Shown: positions 29,740 through 40,480, numbered from the stretch's first letter. The stretch is 64,000 bases of DNA from Poseidonibacter lekithochrous (GCF_018861145.1 NZ_JAHKQT010000009.1:98886-162885); one strand, 5' to 3'. Notes: generated by a model from the letters alone, not told the origin. Made by a program: numbers and translations.

Positions 29740-29768
29740 TTGACTTTTGTTCCATTATTTTGTACAAT
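29740..29768 (+). promoter_or_regulatory. sigma70 promoter of small HTH gene
   Basis: TTGACT at 29740-29745, a 17-base spacer, and TACAAT at 29763-29768, placing the start of transcription about 20 bases before the ATG at 29795. The large inverted repeat ends 3 bases upstream of the -35. Confidence 0.7.
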
Positions 29769-29794
29769 ACAATCAAATAAAATCAGGATAAATA

Positions 29795-30007
29795 ATGACA
29801 GCACCTAGTTTAAGGAAGTTAGAACTTGATTTAAATGTGAATAAAACTACTTTACATAATTGGAAAAAAAATAGACCGAAACTTTATGAGTTTATTATTG
29901 AATCATATAAAGATAGAGAGATAATAAAAAAGCATTTAGAGTCAATGATCAAACAAAAAGAATTAATTGAAGAAGAGATTGATATTACAAAAAATAGAAT
30001 AGTTTAA
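29795..30007 (+). CDS. small HTH-type protein
   Basis: 70 residues. The first half (SLRKLELDLNVNKTTLHNWKKNRPKLYEFI) reads as a helix-turn-helix that recognises DNA, similar to the short transcriptional regulators found in Campylobacterota; the second half is a charged helix that could dimerise. AGGA lies 9 bases before the ATG. It is alone, behind its own promoter and a perfect 18-base inverted repeat, which suggests autoregulation. Target genes are unknown. Confidence 0.65.
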   Translation: MTAPSLRKLELDLNVNKTTLHNWKKNRPKLYEFIIESYKDREIIKKHLESMIKQKELIEEEIDITKNRIV

Positions 30008-30154
30008 TATATAAACCTATGGAGCCATAGTTTTAGTATGACTTTTTTAAAGCACGCGAAATATTTGAAATTGCGGCTTCATAGTTTTGTATATTGATAT
30101 TTGAAATTTTATGTTGTGATTTTAATCATTGATATGATTATTATGAAAGAATAT

Positions 30155-30180
30155 AAATAAGGAAAATAAATTCCTTATTT
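30155..30180. terminator. terminator at end of S10-spc operon
   Basis: Inverted repeat AAATAAGGAA and TTCCTTATTT with a 6-base loop, 13 bases after the infA stop codon in the leftward direction. The left arm and flank provide a U-rich tail on the minus strand. It would also end the convergent small HTH transcript. Confidence 0.65.
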
Positions 30181-30192
30181 AAAAGATATAAA

Positions 30193-30411
30193 TTATTTAT
30201 ATCGATGAGTGATTCTACCTTTGTCTAACGAATAAGGTGTAATCTCAACTTTAACTTTATCATTTGGTAAAATTTTAATATAATGCATTCTCATTTTTCC
30301 TGAGATATGACATAATACCATATGACCATTATCTAATTCTACTTTAAACATTGCATTAGGTAAAGCATCTGTTACTTTACCGTCAATTACAATTACATCA
30401 TCTTTTGCCAA
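30193..30411 (-). CDS. infA: translation initiation factor IF-1
   Basis: 72 residues, a single S1-type OB fold ([36 protein letters not shown]...RITHRYK), the exact size and shape of IF-1, which binds the ribosomal A site during initiation. It is the last gene of the ribosomal cluster, 10 bases after map, and is followed by a terminator. The rpmJ-rpsM-rpsK-rpsD-rpoA-rplQ genes that often follow are not here. Confidence 0.97.
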   Translation of the reverse strand: MAKDDVIVIDGKVTDALPNAMFKVELDNGHMVLCHISGKMRMHYIKILPNDKVKVEITPYSLDKGRITHRYK

Positions 30412-30421
30412 TTTAATCTCC

Positions 30422-31183
30422 CTAGTCTACTGTACTTAATATTACTGCTTTACCGTTAATAACGGCAACTGTATGCTCATAATGACTACCTCTTAATCCA
30501 TCTTCAGAAACAACATCCCATTTATTATCTAAAATAACTGGTTCTCGCATCTTTTGACAAATCATTGGTTCTAAACAAAAAACCATTCCGTTTTTAATTT
30601 TAGGACCTGAGTTAGTTTTACCATTACCAATATAGTTTGGAATTTCTGGCTCGTCATGAGGTTTTTTACCTATTCCGTGTCCACAAAATCTAACTAGGGG
30701 TTGATAACCTCTACTAACAATAAAATCTTCGATTAATTTAGAAAGTTCTTTAAATCTCATACCTTCATGGATAGAATCAATAGCATGATATAAAGAATCT
30801 TTTGCACAAGCAATTAAATCTTCATCTTCTTTTGATATCTTACCAATAGGCATTGTGATTGCAGCATCTCCATACCAACCATCAATTTCAGTTCCAATGT
30901 CGATACCTAAAATATCTCCTTCTTTTAGAACTACATCTGATGGAATACCATGAATAATTACTTCATTTAAAGAAGTACATATAGCATTTGGGAAACCGTA
31001 TAAACCTTTAAAAGATGGACGAGCATTTAATTTATTTAAAAACTCTTCACCTAAGGCATCAACTTCTTTTAAAGTCATACCAGCTTTAACGTTTTCATTT
31101 AGATAATTTAGAGTCTTCGCAACTGCAATATTTGCAGTACGAAGTTTCTCAATTTCATTTAGTTTTCTTAATGGAATAGCCAT
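30422..31183 (-). CDS. map: methionine aminopeptidase
   Basis: 253 residues, type I. The metal ligands of the pita-bread fold are visible: [14 protein letters not shown] (two Asp), [14 protein letters not shown] (His), FCLEPM (Glu) and EHTVAV (Glu near the end). It removes initiator methionine from nascent proteins. It lies 4 bases after secY and 10 before infA, as in many bacterial spc operons. Confidence 0.96.
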   Translation of the reverse strand: MAIPLRKLNEIEKLRTANIAVAKTLNYLNENVKAGMTLKEVDALGEEFLNKLNARPSFKGLYGFPNAICTSLNEVIIHGIPSDVVLKEGDILGIDIGTEIDGWYGDAAITMPIGKISKEDEDLIACAKDSLYHAIDSIHEGMRFKELSKLIEDFIVSRGYQPLVRFCGHGIGKKPHDEPEIPNYIGNGKTNSGPKIKNGMVFCLEPMICQKMREPVILDNKWDVVSEDGLRGSHYEHTVAVINGKAVILSTVD

Positions 31184-31187
31184 AATA

Positions 31188-32450
31188 TTATAAACCTACC
31201 GCACTAAGCGTTTCATATTTGTTTGAATACTGTTGTGCTTCAATTTTTCTCATAGTATCAATAGCAACTTGTACAACAATTAGTACAGCAACCCCTCCAA
31301 AGTAGAAAGGAACTCCCATTGCTTTAACAATAAGCCATGGAGCAGTTGAAATTAATCCTAGATATATAGCACCCCAAAATGTTAATCTACTTGCAGTTTC
31401 ATTTAAAAATTCAGCTGTACTAGCACCTGGTCTAACACCAGGTATAAATCCACCTTGTTTTTTTAAGTTATCTGCAATATCTTTAGCATTAAATGTAATC
31501 GATGCATAAAAGAATGCAAAGAAAACAACAAATAAAAACATAAATACATTAAATGTATATGAAGCAGGACTTAAGTAATCAGCAATAACTAAAAGATACT
31601 CATTTTGAGAACCTTGTAAAATTGTTGCAGGAAACATAAGGATTGCACTTGCGAAAATTGCTGGAATAACACCTGCAAGGTTAACCTTGATAGGAATGTA
31701 ATTCATAACTCTTTTCTTTTGATTTTGCATCATTACTTTTCTTGAATACGAAACAGGAACTCGTCTTTCACCTAACTCAACATATATAATTGCACCAACA
31801 GTTGCCATAATAATAACAACAATAGCAATTACAGTTAAGAAGTTCATTTGTCCACTGTTAACTAAATCAATAGTTCCACCAATAGCACTAGGAATTGCAG
31901 ATACAATACCAGCGAAGATAATTAATGAAATACCATTACCTATACCTTTTTGTGTGATTTGTTCACCAATCCACATAAGAAGCATAGTACCTGTTAACAT
32001 CGAAATTGACGAAACAGCTATAAACGTATCCATATCAATAGAAATTGCACCTTGACCACTTTGACCTGTTAAAGAATTAAGACCCATTGATACACCAATA
32101 GATTGAATTAAAGTAATTACAATAGTTGCGTATCTAATGATTTGCATATATTTCTGCATACCATCACGTTCTTTTTTCATTTTACCAAGTGCGGGGAAAG
32201 TTGCTGCAAGTAATTCCATGATAATGGATGCAGTAATATAAGGCATGATTCCAAGTGAAATAATTGACAGTCTTTCAACTGCATTACCACTAAACATATT
32301 AACAAGACCTAAGGCATTGTTTGCATTAGAATCAAAAAATTCTTTAACTACGTCTATATTAACCCCAGGAACTGGCACATATGCCAGTAACCTGTAAAGA
32401 AATATAAAACCTAATGTAATAAGAATCTTATTTATTAGATCTTTACTCAT
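31188..32450 (-). CDS. secY: preprotein translocase subunit SecY
   Basis: 420 residues with ten predicted membrane helices, the protein-conducting channel of the Sec system. Typical segments include LYRLLAYVPVPGVN at the start, a plug region, GIGNGISLIIFAGI, and a C-terminal RPGASTAEFLN followed by the last two helices. It starts 2 bases after rplO. It partners SecE, SecG and SecA, none of which are in the window. Confidence 0.96.
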   Translation of the reverse strand: MSKDLINKILITLGFIFLYRLLAYVPVPGVNIDVVKEFFDSNANNALGLVNMFSGNAVERLSIISLGIMPYITASIIMELLAATFPALGKMKKERDGMQKYMQIIRYATIVITLIQSIGVSMGLNSLTGQSGQGAISIDMDTFIAVSSISMLTGTMLLMWIGEQITQKGIGNGISLIIFAGIVSAIPSAIGGTIDLVNSGQMNFLTVIAIVVIIMATVGAIIYVELGERRVPVSYSRKVMMQNQKKRVMNYIPIKVNLAGVIPAIFASAILMFPATILQGSQNEYLLVIADYLSPASYTFNVFMFLFVVFFAFFYASITFNAKDIADNLKKQGGFIPGVRPGASTAEFLNETASRLTFWGAIYLGLISTAPWLIVKAMGVPFYFGGVAVLIVVQVAIDTMRKIEAQQYSNKYETLSAVGL

Positions 32451-32452
32451 GG

Positions 32453-32851
32453 TTATTTACCAGTAGTTGTAACGTTTTCGTCTTTAATCTTTGATGCTAA
32501 ATCTTTAGCAGTTGATCCAACTAATTTAACTTTCACAACTGATTTAGATAATTTGTATACAGACTTGATTGACTCAACTGTAATTTCTTCTAAAGTTGCA
32601 ATTTGTTTTATTTTATCAACATTGATAGAATAAGGTTTTACAACTCTTGAAAAGAAACCAATTTTTGGCATTCTTTTTTGGATTGGCATTTGCCCACCCT
32701 CAAAGTGTCTTTTGATTTTATATCCAGATCTAGATTTTTGACCTTTCTGACCTCTAGTAGAAGTCTTACCCATTCCTGAACCTTGACCTCTACCAACTCT
32801 TTTAGTATTTTTTGTACTACCAGGTGCTGGTTGTAAATTATTTAATGCCAT
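32453..32851 (-). CDS. rplO: 50S ribosomal protein L15
   Basis: 132 residues. The glycine- and arginine-rich N-terminal arm ([18 protein letters not shown]) reaches into 23S rRNA, followed by [17 protein letters not shown]. It lies directly after rpsE: there is no rpmD (L30) gene between them, which fits the absence of L30 in Campylobacterota. The 3-base gap on each side indicates one transcript. Confidence 0.97.
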   Translation of the reverse strand: MALNNLQPAPGSTKNTKRVGRGQGSGMGKTSTRGQKGQKSRSGYKIKRHFEGGQMPIQKRMPKIGFFSRVVKPYSINVDKIKQIATLEEITVESIKSVYKLSKSVVKVKLVGSTAKDLASKIKDENVTTTGK

Positions 32852-32854
32852 CTT

Positions 32855-33298
32855 CTATCCTTTAATTCTAGCTAATGCTTCAACAGTAGCTTGTACTAAG
32901 TTATTAGGATTATTTGAACCTAAAGATTTCGCAATAATATCTGTAACTCCTGAAAGCTCAAGAACTGGTCTAGCAGCTCCACCAGCAATCAGTCCTGTAC
33001 CTTCAGATGCAGGTTTAAGTAAGATTTTACTTGCGTTATATTTATGTTCAATATCATGAGCAATAGTTGTACCATGAATATTAACTTTAACTAAAGATTT
33101 AAATGCATCATCTAATGCTTTTTTAATAGCATCAGGAACTTCTTTAGCTTTACCAGTTCCAAAACCAATAGTACCTTTTTTGTCACCAACAACAACTAAA
33201 GCAGTAAATCTGAATCTTCTACCACCCTTTACAACTTTAGTTACTCTACCAATTTTAACGATTGCTTCTTCAAAGTCTTCTCTATTAACTGCCATCAT
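32855..33298 (-). CDS. rpsE: 30S ribosomal protein S5
   Basis: 147 residues. The N-terminal double-stranded-RNA-binding-like domain ([25 protein letters not shown]) and the second domain ([23 protein letters not shown]) are clear. Two ATG codons are adjacent (MMAV); the second may be the true start. S5 helps keep decoding accurate on the small subunit. It lies 6 bases after rplR. Confidence 0.96.
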   Translation of the reverse strand: MMAVNREDFEEAIVKIGRVTKVVKGGRRFRFTALVVVGDKKGTIGFGTGKAKEVPDAIKKALDDAFKSLVKVNIHGTTIAHDIEHKYNASKILLKPASEGTGLIAGGAARPVLELSGVTDIIAKSLGSNNPNNLVQATVEALARIKG

Positions 33299-33304
33299 TA
33301 ACCC

Positions 33305-33664
33305 TTATAATTTGATACCGTTATCTCTAAGTGCGTCAGCGAAAGCTGCAACAACACCATGATAAAGGTAACCATTTCTATCAAATACTACTGTATCAAT
33401 TCCAGCAGTTTTTAAAGTTTCAGCAAAAACTGCTGCTACTTTTCCTGCATTTTCTTTATTCACGTTTAAATTCATTGTTTGAGAATTAACTGCTGCTAAA
33501 GTTTTACCTTCAACATCATTAATTGCTTGCGCACTAATATACTTATTAGACTTAAAGAAAGAAACTCTTGGTAACTCTGCTGTTCCAAAAATATTTCCTC
33601 TAACTCTTTTTTTTCTTTTAATTCTTAATGAATTCTTTTTTGCTAAATCTTTTGCTCTACTCAT
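33305..33664 (-). CDS. rplR: 50S ribosomal protein L18
   Basis: 119 residues. An N-terminal basic segment ([24 protein letters not shown]) and a C-terminal Rossmann-like part ending [26 protein letters not shown], with the usual terminal GxxL. L18 binds 5S rRNA with L5. It lies 11 bases after rplF. Confidence 0.96.
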   Translation of the reverse strand: MSRAKDLAKKNSLRIKRKKRVRGNIFGTAELPRVSFFKSNKYISAQAINDVEGKTLAAVNSQTMNLNVNKENAGKVAAVFAETLKTAGIDTVVFDRNGYLYHGVVAAFADALRDNGIKL

Positions 33665-33675
33665 TGTATCATACC

Positions 33676-34209
33676 TTACTTAGCTGTTTTTCCGGCTTTT
33701 CTAACGATATGCTCGTCAGTATACTTCACACCTTTACCTTTGTACGGTTCTGGTTTTCTGTAGCCTCTAATTATTGCAGCAGCTTGACCAACTTGTTGTT
33801 TGTCAGCACCTTTAACGTGAATTAAGTTTTTTTCAACAGTAATTTCTAAACCTTCAGCGATTTCAAAATTAATTGGGTGAGAATAACCTAATTGTAGTTC
33901 TAAAACTTTACCTTTAACAGCAGCTCTATAACCAACACCGTTGATTTCTAATGATTTTTGAAAACCAGTATTTAATCCATCAATAGCGTTGTTTAATAAT
34001 GCTCTATATGTTCCCCAGAAAGCTGCAGATTCTTTTTCTTCTCCAACTTTTCCTAAGATAACATTGTTATCAGCAATTTCAACAGAAACTCTTCCGTGTG
34101 TTTCAACAGAAGAAGTTTTGTTCCCTTTTTTTACATCAATAATAGTACCATTAACTGATACTTCTATTCCCGCAGGAATAGCGATAGGTTTTTTACCAAT
34201 TCTAGACAT
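33676..34209 (-). CDS. rplF: 50S ribosomal protein L6
   Basis: 177 residues, two homologous domains. The N-terminal start [16 protein letters not shown] and the C-terminal [18 protein letters not shown] signature are as expected. L6 sits near the factor-binding site of the large subunit. It lies 9 bases after rpsH in the spc part of the cluster. Confidence 0.97.
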   Translation of the reverse strand: MSRIGKKPIAIPAGIEVSVNGTIIDVKKGNKTSSVETHGRVSVEIADNNVILGKVGEEKESAAFWGTYRALLNNAIDGLNTGFQKSLEINGVGYRAAVKGKVLELQLGYSHPINFEIAEGLEITVEKNLIHVKGADKQQVGQAAAIIRGYRKPEPYKGKGVKYTDEHIVRKAGKTAK

Positions 34210-34218
34210 TATACTCTC

Positions 34219-34617
34219 CTACCAAACTGTACATAATACTTCGCCACCAACTTTAGCTGCATATGCTTCATCATTAGCAATAACACCCTTGTTAGTAGAA
34301 ACGATAATAGTACCGTACCCGTTTTTAAACGTTTTAATATCAGAAAAGTTTTTATAAACTCTTCTTCCTGGTTTAGAAACTCTAGTAATTTCATTAATTA
34401 CTGATTTTTCATTGTCATCATACTTCAATTCAACTTGAATTGTTTTCTTATTGTTTTGTCCGTCAATAACTTTGAATCCAGTAATATACTCTTTTTGTTG
34501 TAAAACGTTTAAAACGCCTACAATAGTTCTTGAGTGTAATAATGTTGCAACTTCTAATTTTCTTAGTGCTGCATTTCTAATTCTTGTTAAAGCATCTGCG
34601 ATTATATCATTCATCAT
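34219..34617 (-). CDS. rpsH: 30S ribosomal protein S8
   Basis: 132 residues. It starts with [15 protein letters not shown] after a preceding Met (MMND), so the start could be one codon later, and ends with the family signature [12 protein letters not shown]...[10 protein letters not shown]8 binds the central domain of 16S rRNA and in some bacteria represses the spc operon. It lies 13 bases after rpsN. Confidence 0.96.
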   Translation of the reverse strand: MMNDIIADALTRIRNAALRKLEVATLLHSRTIVGVLNVLQQKEYITGFKVIDGQNNKKTIQVELKYDDNEKSVINEITRVSKPGRRVYKNFSDIKTFKNGYGTIIVSTNKGVIANDEAYAAKVGGEVLCTVW

Positions 34618-34630
34618 AGCTTAAATTCTC

Positions 34631-34816
34631 CTACCAACTAGCTTTTCTAACGCCAGGTAATAAACCTTCGCTAGCCATTTTTCTTAAACAAATTCTACAT
34701 AAACCAAAATCTCTGTAAACAGAGTGTGGTCTACCACAAACAGAACATCTTGTATATGCTCTTGAAGAGAACTTAGGAGTTCTCTGTTGTTTTGCAATCA
34801 TAGATTTCTTTGCCAT
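34631..34816 (-). CDS. rpsN: 30S ribosomal protein S14, zinc type
   Basis: 61 residues, the short zinc-binding form (type Z). Two CxxC pairs are visible (CSVC and CRIC) around a [12 protein letters not shown] segment, followed by [15 protein letters not shown]. It overlaps the rplE stop by 1 base. The zinc form links ribosome content to zinc supply. Confidence 0.96.
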   Translation of the reverse strand: MAKKSMIAKQQRTPKFSSRAYTRCSVCGRPHSVYRDFGLCRICLRKMASEGLLPGVRKASW

Positions 34817-35373
34817 TACGCTCTTCCTTTAGTAAATGGAATTCCCACTAACTCTAATAATCTAAATGCTTCCGCATCATTAGTAGCAGTTGTAGAAACT
34901 GAAATATTCATACCGTGAGTTGTGATGATATTATCATATACAACTTCTGGGAACATTAATTGTTCGTCTAAACCAAAGTTAAAGTTTCCTCTACCGTCAA
35001 AACCATTTTTATTAAGACCTCTAAAATCCTTAACTCTTGGTAATGCGATTGAACAAAGTTTATCTAAGAAAGTGTACATTTGTTCACCTCTTAAAGTAAC
35101 TTTTACTCCTACAGGGTAACCTTCTCTTACTTTAAATCCAGCAACAGATTTTTTAGCAATAACTTTAACAGCTTGTTGACCAGCTATTAAAGAGATAGTA
35201 TCTTGAATGTTTTGCATTAATTTACTATCTTTCATTGCTTCACCAGCACCAACAGAAATAACAACTTTGTCTAACTTTGCAGTTAACATTTTGTTTTTTG
35301 GAAATTCTGTTTCTAAAACTGGTTTAATCTCTGCTTTATATCTTTCTAATAATCTAGCTGCCATTTTACTCAC
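34816..35373 (-). CDS. rplE: 50S ribosomal protein L5
   Basis: 185 residues. Typical segments are [19 protein letters not shown], the [23 protein letters not shown] region and a C-terminal [27 protein letters not shown]5 binds 5S rRNA and contacts the P-site tRNA. It overlaps rplX by 8 bases, which suggests translational coupling. Confidence 0.97.
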   Translation of the reverse strand: MSKMAARLLERYKAEIKPVLETEFPKNKMLTAKLDKVVISVGAGEAMKDSKLMQNIQDTISLIAGQQAVKVIAKKSVAGFKVREGYPVGVKVTLRGEQMYTFLDKLCSIALPRVKDFRGLNKNGFDGRGNFNFGLDEQLMFPEVVYDNIITTHGMNISVSTTATNDAEAFRLLELVGIPFTKGRA

Positions 35374-35605
35374 CTTCTACTTTTGCTACATTTGAAATGT
35401 CAATTGGCATTTCTTTGTTTACAAAACCACCATCTGGGTTTTTCTCTTGATCAGGTTTAACAGTTTTTTTAGCAACTTTACAATCTTTAACGATTACTTT
35501 GTTTTTTGAAGGTAATACTTGTAAAACTTCTCCAGTTTTACCTTTGTCATCACCAGCTAAGATTTTAACTGTATCACCTTTTTTGATTTTTAATTTAATT
35601 GCCAT
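35366..35605 (-). CDS. rplX: 50S ribosomal protein L24
   Basis: 79 residues from the ATG at 35605 ([12 protein letters not shown]). The frame is open further upstream to another ATG, but that would add a non-homologous 7-residue extension overlapping rplN, so the internal start is preferred. The KOW motif is clear ([20 protein letters not shown]). L24 begins 50S assembly. It sits one base after the rplN stop. Confidence 0.95.
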   Translation of the reverse strand: MAIKLKIKKGDTVKILAGDDKGKTGEVLQVLPSKNKVIVKDCKVAKKTVKPDQEKNPDGGFVNKEMPIDISNVAKVEGE

Positions 35606-35606
35606 A

Positions 35607-35975
35607 TTATAATACCTCCGGTGCAAGTGAAACGATTTTCATGAAACCTGAATATCTAACTTCTCTAGCAACTGGTCCGAAAATTCTTGTTCCAATAGGA
35701 TCTTTTTTAGCATCTAAGATAACTGCTGCGTTATCATCAAATCTGATTAAAGAACCATTTTCTCTTTGAACTTCTTTATGTGTTCTAACAACTACTGCTT
35801 TAACAACTTGACCTTTTTTAACTTTACCAGTTGGTAAAGCTTTCTTAACTGAAGCAACAATAACGTCACCAACAGTTGCATATCTTCTCTTAGATCCACC
35901 AAGAACTTTGATACACATGATCTGTTTAGCACCAGTGTTGTCAGCTACGTTTAATCTAGTAAAACTTTGAATCAT
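35607..35975 (-). CDS. rplN: 50S ribosomal protein L14
   Basis: 122 residues, the full usual length. It begins [17 protein letters not shown] and contains the signature [13 protein letters not shown] and the late [11 protein letters not shown] region. L14 forms an intersubunit bridge with 16S rRNA helix 14. It overlaps the rpsQ stop by one base. Confidence 0.97.
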   Translation of the reverse strand: MIQSFTRLNVADNTGAKQIMCIKVLGGSKRRYATVGDVIVASVKKALPTGKVKKGQVVKAVVVRTHKEVQRENGSLIRFDDNAAVILDAKKDPIGTRIFGPVAREVRYSGFMKIVSLAPEVL

Positions 35976-36226
35976 TACTTAGCTCCTGTAGCTACTATAG
36001 TCTTTAATCTAAAAGATTTAGTTTTAGATAAAGGTCTACATTCAACAGCAATAACTTTATCACCAAGTTTCATTTCATTTCTTTCGTCATGAACTAAATA
36101 TTTTTTAAATCTTTTAACCATTTTGTGATATCTTGGGTGAATAACTTGTCTAGTAACTAAAACAGAAGCTGTTTTGTCTCCAGAAATTTTAACCACTACA
36201 CCTTGAATCTCTCTTTTATGTGTCAT
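35975..36226 (-). CDS. rpsQ: 30S ribosomal protein S17
   Basis: 83 residues, a small OB-fold protein. The [16 protein letters not shown] and [19 protein letters not shown] segments are typical, as is [11 protein letters not shown]17 binds the 5' domain of 16S rRNA early in assembly. It lies 11 bases after rpmC. Confidence 0.96.
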   Translation of the reverse strand: MTHKREIQGVVVKISGDKTASVLVTRQVIHPRYHKMVKRFKKYLVHDERNEMKLGDKVIAVECRPLSKTKSFRLKTIVATGAK

Positions 36227-36237
36227 TCTATAGATCC

Positions 36238-36429
36238 TTAGTTAGCTTTTACTGCAGTAATAGCTGTTTGAATTTTAGCGATATCTTTCTTCGCTACTCT
36301 TAATTCAGAAGTATTAGTTAACTGCATAGTTTTTAGCTTAGCTTTTAATTCAAAAAGAAGCACCTTTTTTTCTTTTAATAATACTAAAAGCTCTTGTAAG
36401 CTTTTATCTTTTAAATCAATATAGTTCAT
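36238..36429 (-). CDS. rpmC: 50S ribosomal protein L29
   Basis: 63 residues, two antiparallel helices ([30 protein letters not shown] and the [12 protein letters not shown] helix). L29 lies near the peptide exit tunnel. Its start overlaps the rplP end by 14 bases, a common arrangement in this operon. Confidence 0.95.
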   Translation of the reverse strand: MNYIDLKDKSLQELLVLLKEKKVLLFELKAKLKTMQLTNTSELRVAKKDIAKIQTAITAVKAN

Positions 36430-36841
36430 TTTCGCTATCTTTTGTTACAATTTTTGTTTTAAATGGTAATTTGTGCATTGCTAAAGTTAACGCTTCTCTT
36501 GCAAGAGTTTCGTCAACACCAGCCATCTCAAAACAAATTCTACCAGGCTTGATATTCATAACCCACTTATCTACAGCACCTTTACCTTTACCCATTCTTG
36601 TTTCTAATGGTTTAGCAGTTAAAGGTTTGTCAGGGAATACCATAATCCAAACTTTAGCTTGTCTCTTTACTTTTCTAGTCATTGCAACTCTTGAAGCTTC
36701 AATTTGTCTAGAATCGATTCTACCATGTTCTACAGCTTTAAGACCGATCTCACCGTAAGCTAAAGAGTTACCTCTTGCAGCTTTACCTCTGTTTCGACCT
36801 TTCATCATTTTTCTGTATTTAGTTCTCTTAGGCATTAACAT
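36416..36841 (-). CDS. rplP: 50S ribosomal protein L16
   Basis: 141 residues. The start [19 protein letters not shown] aligns with the E. coli-type MLQPKRTKFRK beginning, so I keep the first ATG. The family segments [32 protein letters not shown] are clear. L16 organises the A-site region of the large subunit. It lies 2 bases after rpsC. Confidence 0.97.
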   Translation of the reverse strand: MLMPKRTKYRKMMKGRNRGKAARGNSLAYGEIGLKAVEHGRIDSRQIEASRVAMTRKVKRQAKVWIMVFPDKPLTAKPLETRMGKGKGAVDKWVMNIKPGRICFEMAGVDETLAREALTLAMHKLPFKTKIVTKDSENELY

Positions 36842-36843
36842 AA

Positions 36844-37542
36844 TTATTTACCTCTTCTCTTTTGTGGTCTTCTTTTAGGTTTTTCTTCTTCTTTTTGTTC
36901 AGCAGGAATACCTTTTGCAAGTACCTCACCTTTGAAGATCCAAACTTTAATACCAATACAACCATAAGTTGTATGAGCTTCAGCAAAACCATAATCGATT
37001 CTAGCTCTTAATGTATGTAAAGGAACTCTACCTTCTAAATACCACTCAGTTCTAGCCATTTCAGCTCCACCAAGTCTACCAGAAACAGAAACTTTAATAC
37101 CTTTAGCTCCACCTTTAAGTGCATTTTGCATAACTCTTTTCATAGCTCTTCTAAATGCAACTCTTCTTTCTAATTGTTGTGCAACATTTTCAGCTGAAAG
37201 TTGACCAGATAATTGTGGCTTTCTTTCTTCTTTAATATTAACAGCAATTTCTTTTCCAACTAATTTTGCTAAGTTTGCTTTTAATTTCTCAACGTCTGCA
37301 CCTTTTTTACCGATAACGATACCAGGTCTTGCAGCAACAATTGTTACTCTAATTTTCTTAGCAGTTCTTTCAACGATAGTTGAAGCTACACCAGCATAGT
37401 ATAATTCTTTTTTAACATACTTTCTGATTTTATCATCTTCAGCTACATTTGCAGGCATTGTAGCAAATTTTGGGAACCATCTAGAATCCCAGTTTCTGTT
37501 TATACCTAATCTTAAACCTATTGGATTAACTTTTTGACCCAT
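36844..37542 (-). CDS. rpsC: 30S ribosomal protein S3
   Basis: 232 residues. An N-terminal [15 protein letters not shown], a KH domain with [17 protein letters not shown], and the C-terminal domain with [26 protein letters not shown]. The end is a very basic tail ([12 protein letters not shown]). S3 forms part of the mRNA entry helicase of the small subunit. It overlaps rplV by 1 base. Confidence 0.97.
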   Translation of the reverse strand: MGQKVNPIGLRLGINRNWDSRWFPKFATMPANVAEDDKIRKYVKKELYYAGVASTIVERTAKKIRVTIVAARPGIVIGKKGADVEKLKANLAKLVGKEIAVNIKEERKPQLSGQLSAENVAQQLERRVAFRRAMKRVMQNALKGGAKGIKVSVSGRLGGAEMARTEWYLEGRVPLHTLRARIDYGFAEAHTTYGCIGIKVWIFKGEVLAKGIPAEQKEEEKPKRRPQKRRGK

Positions 37543-37877
37543 TACTTATCTCCTTTAGTAGCTTCTGCAACTTCAATCATAATGTGTGCAGTTGGTTTAT
37601 GCTTTGGTGAAGCAGAACCTCTTGCTCTTGGAGTAAATCTTTTAAGTACTGGACCATTATCTACTCTAGCAGATGTAATAACTGCATTTTCTGGTTCTAA
37701 ACCTGCATTTGCTACAGCAGATGCGATAACTTTAGAAATAATACCAGCAGCTTTGTTAGGTGTGAATTCTAATGATGCAATTGCATACTCAGCGTTCATA
37801 CCTTGAACTTCTCTAGCGATTAATCTAGCTTTAGTAGGTGAAAGTCTAATAAATTTTAATATTGCTCTTGCCATCAA
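37542..37877 (-). CDS. rplV: 50S ribosomal protein L22
   Basis: 111 residues. It contains [20 protein letters not shown] and a C-terminal beta-hairpin region with [24 protein letters not shown], whose loop lines the exit tunnel and contributes to macrolide sensitivity. It is immediately adjacent to rpsS. Confidence 0.97.
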   Translation of the reverse strand: MMARAILKFIRLSPTKARLIAREVQGMNAEYAIASLEFTPNKAAGIISKVIASAVANAGLEPENAVITSARVDNGPVLKRFTPRARGSASPKHKPTAHIMIEVAEATKGDK

Positions 37878-38153
37878 TTACGCCTTTCTTTGAACAGAAC
37901 CTTTATGGCCCTTAAACGTTCTAGTAGGTGCAAATTCACCTAATTTATATCCAACATGATTCTCTGTAACATTTACAGGAACGAAGTTTCTTCCATTGTG
38001 CACATTAAAAGTTAAGCCGATCATATCTGGTAAGACCATAGATCTTCTAGACCAAGTTTTGATTGGTTTTTTGTCATTAGCTTCAACAGCTTTCATAACT
38101 TTTTTTAATAAGTGTGCGTCTATAAATGGACCTTTTTTTATTGATCTTGACAT
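37878..38153 (-). CDS. rpsS: 30S ribosomal protein S19
   Basis: 91 residues. It starts [18 protein letters not shown] and contains [30 protein letters not shown] and the [11 protein letters not shown] end, all diagnostic. S19 sits in the head of the small subunit with S13. It lies 9 bases after rplB. Confidence 0.97.
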   Translation of the reverse strand: MSRSIKKGPFIDAHLLKKVMKAVEANDKKPIKTWSRRSMVLPDMIGLTFNVHNGRNFVPVNVTENHVGYKLGEFAPTRTFKGHKGSVQRKA

Positions 38154-38162
38154 TTTAAACCC

Positions 38163-38990
38163 TTACTTCTTTTTTCTTGAAATGATTAGTTTATCACTAG
38201 CTTTTTTCTTTCTAGTTTTATAACCTTTAGTTGGCATACCCCATGGAGTAACAGGATGTCTTCCAGAGTTAGTCTTACCTTCACCACCACCATGTGGGTG
38301 ATCAATTGGGTTCATTGCAGAACCTCTTGTTTGTGGTCTCTTACCTAAGTGTCTTTGTCTACCAGCTTTTCCAATAACCATATTAGAGAAGTCTTCGTTT
38401 CCAACAATACCAATTGTTGCAAGACATACAGAAAGAATTTTTCTCATTTCACCTGAAGGAAGTCTCATAATTACATATTTGTCTTCTCTACCCATGATTT
38501 GAGCATATCCACCAGCAGATCTAGCTATTTGTCCACCTTTACCTGGTTTCATTTCAATATTATGAACCATTGTACCAATAGGAATATTGATTAATTTCAT
38601 AACGTTACCTGGTAAAATATCAAGTCCAGATTCAGCAGCTTGTACTTTATCTCCAACTTTTAAACCAGAAGGTTGTAAAATATATCTTTTATCACCATCA
38701 GCATAAGTAATTAAACAAATTCTACAGTTTCTGTATGGGTCATATTCAATTGTTGAAACAGTCCCTTGAACACCGAATTTATTTCTTTTGAAATCAATAA
38801 TTCTATATAATTTCTTAGCACCTGCTTCTTTATGTCTTGAAGTGATTCTACCATTATTATTTCTACCAGCTGCTGCTTTAACTCTTACAAGTAAAGATCT
38901 AACTGTTGGTTTAGAAGTAATATCAGAAGTATCCATTACAGACATGAATCTTCTAGCAGGAGTTATTGGTCTAAATTTTTTAATTGCCAT
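38163..38990 (-). CDS. rplB: 50S ribosomal protein L2
   Basis: 275 residues. The C-terminal loop [19 protein letters not shown], containing the His close to the peptidyl transferase centre, is intact. Earlier RNA-binding segments ([38 protein letters not shown]) are typical. L2 is needed for subunit association. It lies 10 bases after rplW. Confidence 0.97.
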   Translation of the reverse strand: MAIKKFRPITPARRFMSVMDTSDITSKPTVRSLLVRVKAAAGRNNNGRITSRHKEAGAKKLYRIIDFKRNKFGVQGTVSTIEYDPYRNCRICLITYADGDKRYILQPSGLKVGDKVQAAESGLDILPGNVMKLINIPIGTMVHNIEMKPGKGGQIARSAGGYAQIMGREDKYVIMRLPSGEMRKILSVCLATIGIVGNEDFSNMVIGKAGRQRHLGKRPQTRGSAMNPIDHPHGGGEGKTNSGRHPVTPWGMPTKGYKTRKKKASDKLIISRKKK

Positions 38991-39000
38991 TCATATCCCC

Positions 39001-39282
39001 TTAAGCTGAAAGGTTCGCTATTTCAGCGCCCTCTGGTAATGTTACATAGAATTTTTTGAAATCTGGTCTTGAACCTAATTTCCCTTTAAATCTTTTAACT
39101 TTTCCGTTTTGTCTTAAAGAATTAACTTTTGATGGAGTAACACCGAAATATTCTTTGAATACTTCTTTTAAACCATTTTTAGTCATTCTTGGACTAGTTT
39201 GAACAACGATTACACCATTTTCTTGAAGCTCAATCGTTTTTTCTGTATATAATATTGCTTTAATATCTGTTATATCTGCCAT
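39001..39282 (-). CDS. rplW: 50S ribosomal protein L23
   Basis: 93 residues. [39 protein letters not shown] matches the L23 core, and the extended loop is followed by [21 protein letters not shown]23 is the docking site for trigger factor and SRP at the tunnel exit. It lies 1 base after rplD. Confidence 0.95.
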   Translation of the reverse strand: MADITDIKAILYTEKTIELQENGVIVVQTSPRMTKNGLKEVFKEYFGVTPSKVNSLRQNGKVKRFKGKLGSRPDFKKFYVTLPEGAEIANLSA

Positions 39283-39283
39283 C

Positions 39284-39895
39284 TTAAGCCTCTTTTGTTA
39301 ATGATTCAAATACTGATTTTTCAATTAGTACTGAATGGTATGCTGCAATTAAATAAGCGTTAACTTCTTGCTTTTCAATCATGTAACAATTTTTAACATT
39401 TCTAAACGCTAAGTATGTTTTCTCATCAATTGTATCAACTACAACTAGAGTATCTCTTTGGTTTAATTTAGCTAAAATTGCTAGTGCATCTTTAGTTTTT
39501 CCAGATTCAATTGAAATTGAATCAGTTACAAATAAAGAACCGTTATCAGCTTGAGCATTTATAGCAAAACTTAATGCTAAAGCTTTTTGTTTTTTATTTA
39601 CTTTTTGTACATAGTTTCTTTTAGTTGGACCAAAAACTTGACCCCCACCAACGAATAAAGGAGATCTTTTAGAACCCCATCTAGCACCACCAGAACCTTT
39701 TTGAGCTTTAGGTTTTTTACCACCACCTCTAACTTCTGATCTATTTTTAACTCTAGCTGTATTAGCTCTTTGAGCAGCTAAGTATGATTTAGCATATAAG
39801 TATAAGTTGTGAGAATTAATCTCAGCAAACTTAGCTGGTAATGCTACATCACCATTTGCTTCAAATTTGTCATTTAATACTATTGCATTACTCAT
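39284..39895 (-). CDS. rplD: 50S ribosomal protein L4
   Basis: 203 residues. The tunnel loop region [23 protein letters not shown] is intact, followed by [16 protein letters not shown]. In E. coli L4 also represses its own operon by binding the S10 leader; whether it does here is unknown. It overlaps rplC by 4 bases. Confidence 0.97.
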   Translation of the reverse strand: MSNAIVLNDKFEANGDVALPAKFAEINSHNLYLYAKSYLAAQRANTARVKNRSEVRGGGKKPKAQKGSGGARWGSKRSPLFVGGGQVFGPTKRNYVQKVNKKQKALALSFAINAQADNGSLFVTDSISIESGKTKDALAILAKLNQRDTLVVVDTIDEKTYLAFRNVKNCYMIEKQEVNAYLIAAYHSVLIEKSVFESLTKEA

Positions 39896-40467
39896 TTAGC
39901 AACCTTTACTTTACCTAGTCTACCATTAGCTCCAGATACTGAACCTTTAACTACTAAAATTCCAGTTTCTGCATCAAATGAAACTACTTCATTTTTAACA
40001 CTAACAGTTGTATTTCCGTATTGACCTGGCATTTTCTTACCTGGTTGAACTCTACCTGGCCATTCAGCATTACCGATTGATCCAGTTCTTTTTCCCATTC
40101 TGTGACCGTGTGATGCTCTACCACCCGCAAAATTCCATCTTTTAACAACACCAGAGAAACCTCTACCTTTACTATTAAAAGTTGATTTTAATATTTTTGC
40201 TTCAGATAAACCACTTACATCTAAATCACCAGCTTCAGTATTTGCTACAGTAATTGTTGCAAATCTGTTAAACTCTTTAGATAAGTCGTATTTCTTTTGT
40301 TGACCTTCAATTGTCTTATTCATCTTTTTTCCAGATGCATAAGAAACAAATGCTACACCGTCAGTCACTTCACATACCTTAGTATCAAGAACTCTTAAAA
40401 GTGTAACAGGAACAGCAGGAACAGAAACTGTTCTACTCATACCAATTTTTTCTACGATAAATTCCAT
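39892..40467 (-). CDS. rplC: 50S ribosomal protein L3
   Basis: 191 residues, slightly shorter than the E. coli protein. The central extension [20 protein letters not shown] and [14 protein letters not shown], which reaches toward the peptidyl transferase centre, is conserved. L3 starts 50S assembly. It lies 13 bases after rpsJ. Confidence 0.97.
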   Translation of the reverse strand: MEFIVEKIGMSRTVSVPAVPVTLLRVLDTKVCEVTDGVAFVSYASGKKMNKTIEGQQKKYDLSKEFNRFATITVANTEAGDLDVSGLSEAKILKSTFNSKGRGFSGVVKRWNFAGGRASHGHRMGKRTGSIGNAEWPGRVQPGKKMPGQYGNTTVSVKNEVVSFDAETGILVVKGSVSGANGRLGKVKVAK

Positions 40468-40480
40468 TTAGTACCCTTTC

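Noticed and set aside
30018..30105. Two similar CATAGTTTT-GTAT segments suggesting a CRISPR-like repeat
   Set aside because: Only two short, imperfect copies, no regular spacer and no cas genes in the window.
33989..34357. 122-codon plus-strand frame opposite rplF and rpsH
   Set aside because: Antisense shadow of ribosomal genes, with composition dictated by the opposite strand.
34209..34394. Minus-strand frame inside rpsH
   Set aside because: It is an alternative frame of a highly conserved ribosomal gene with no start signal.
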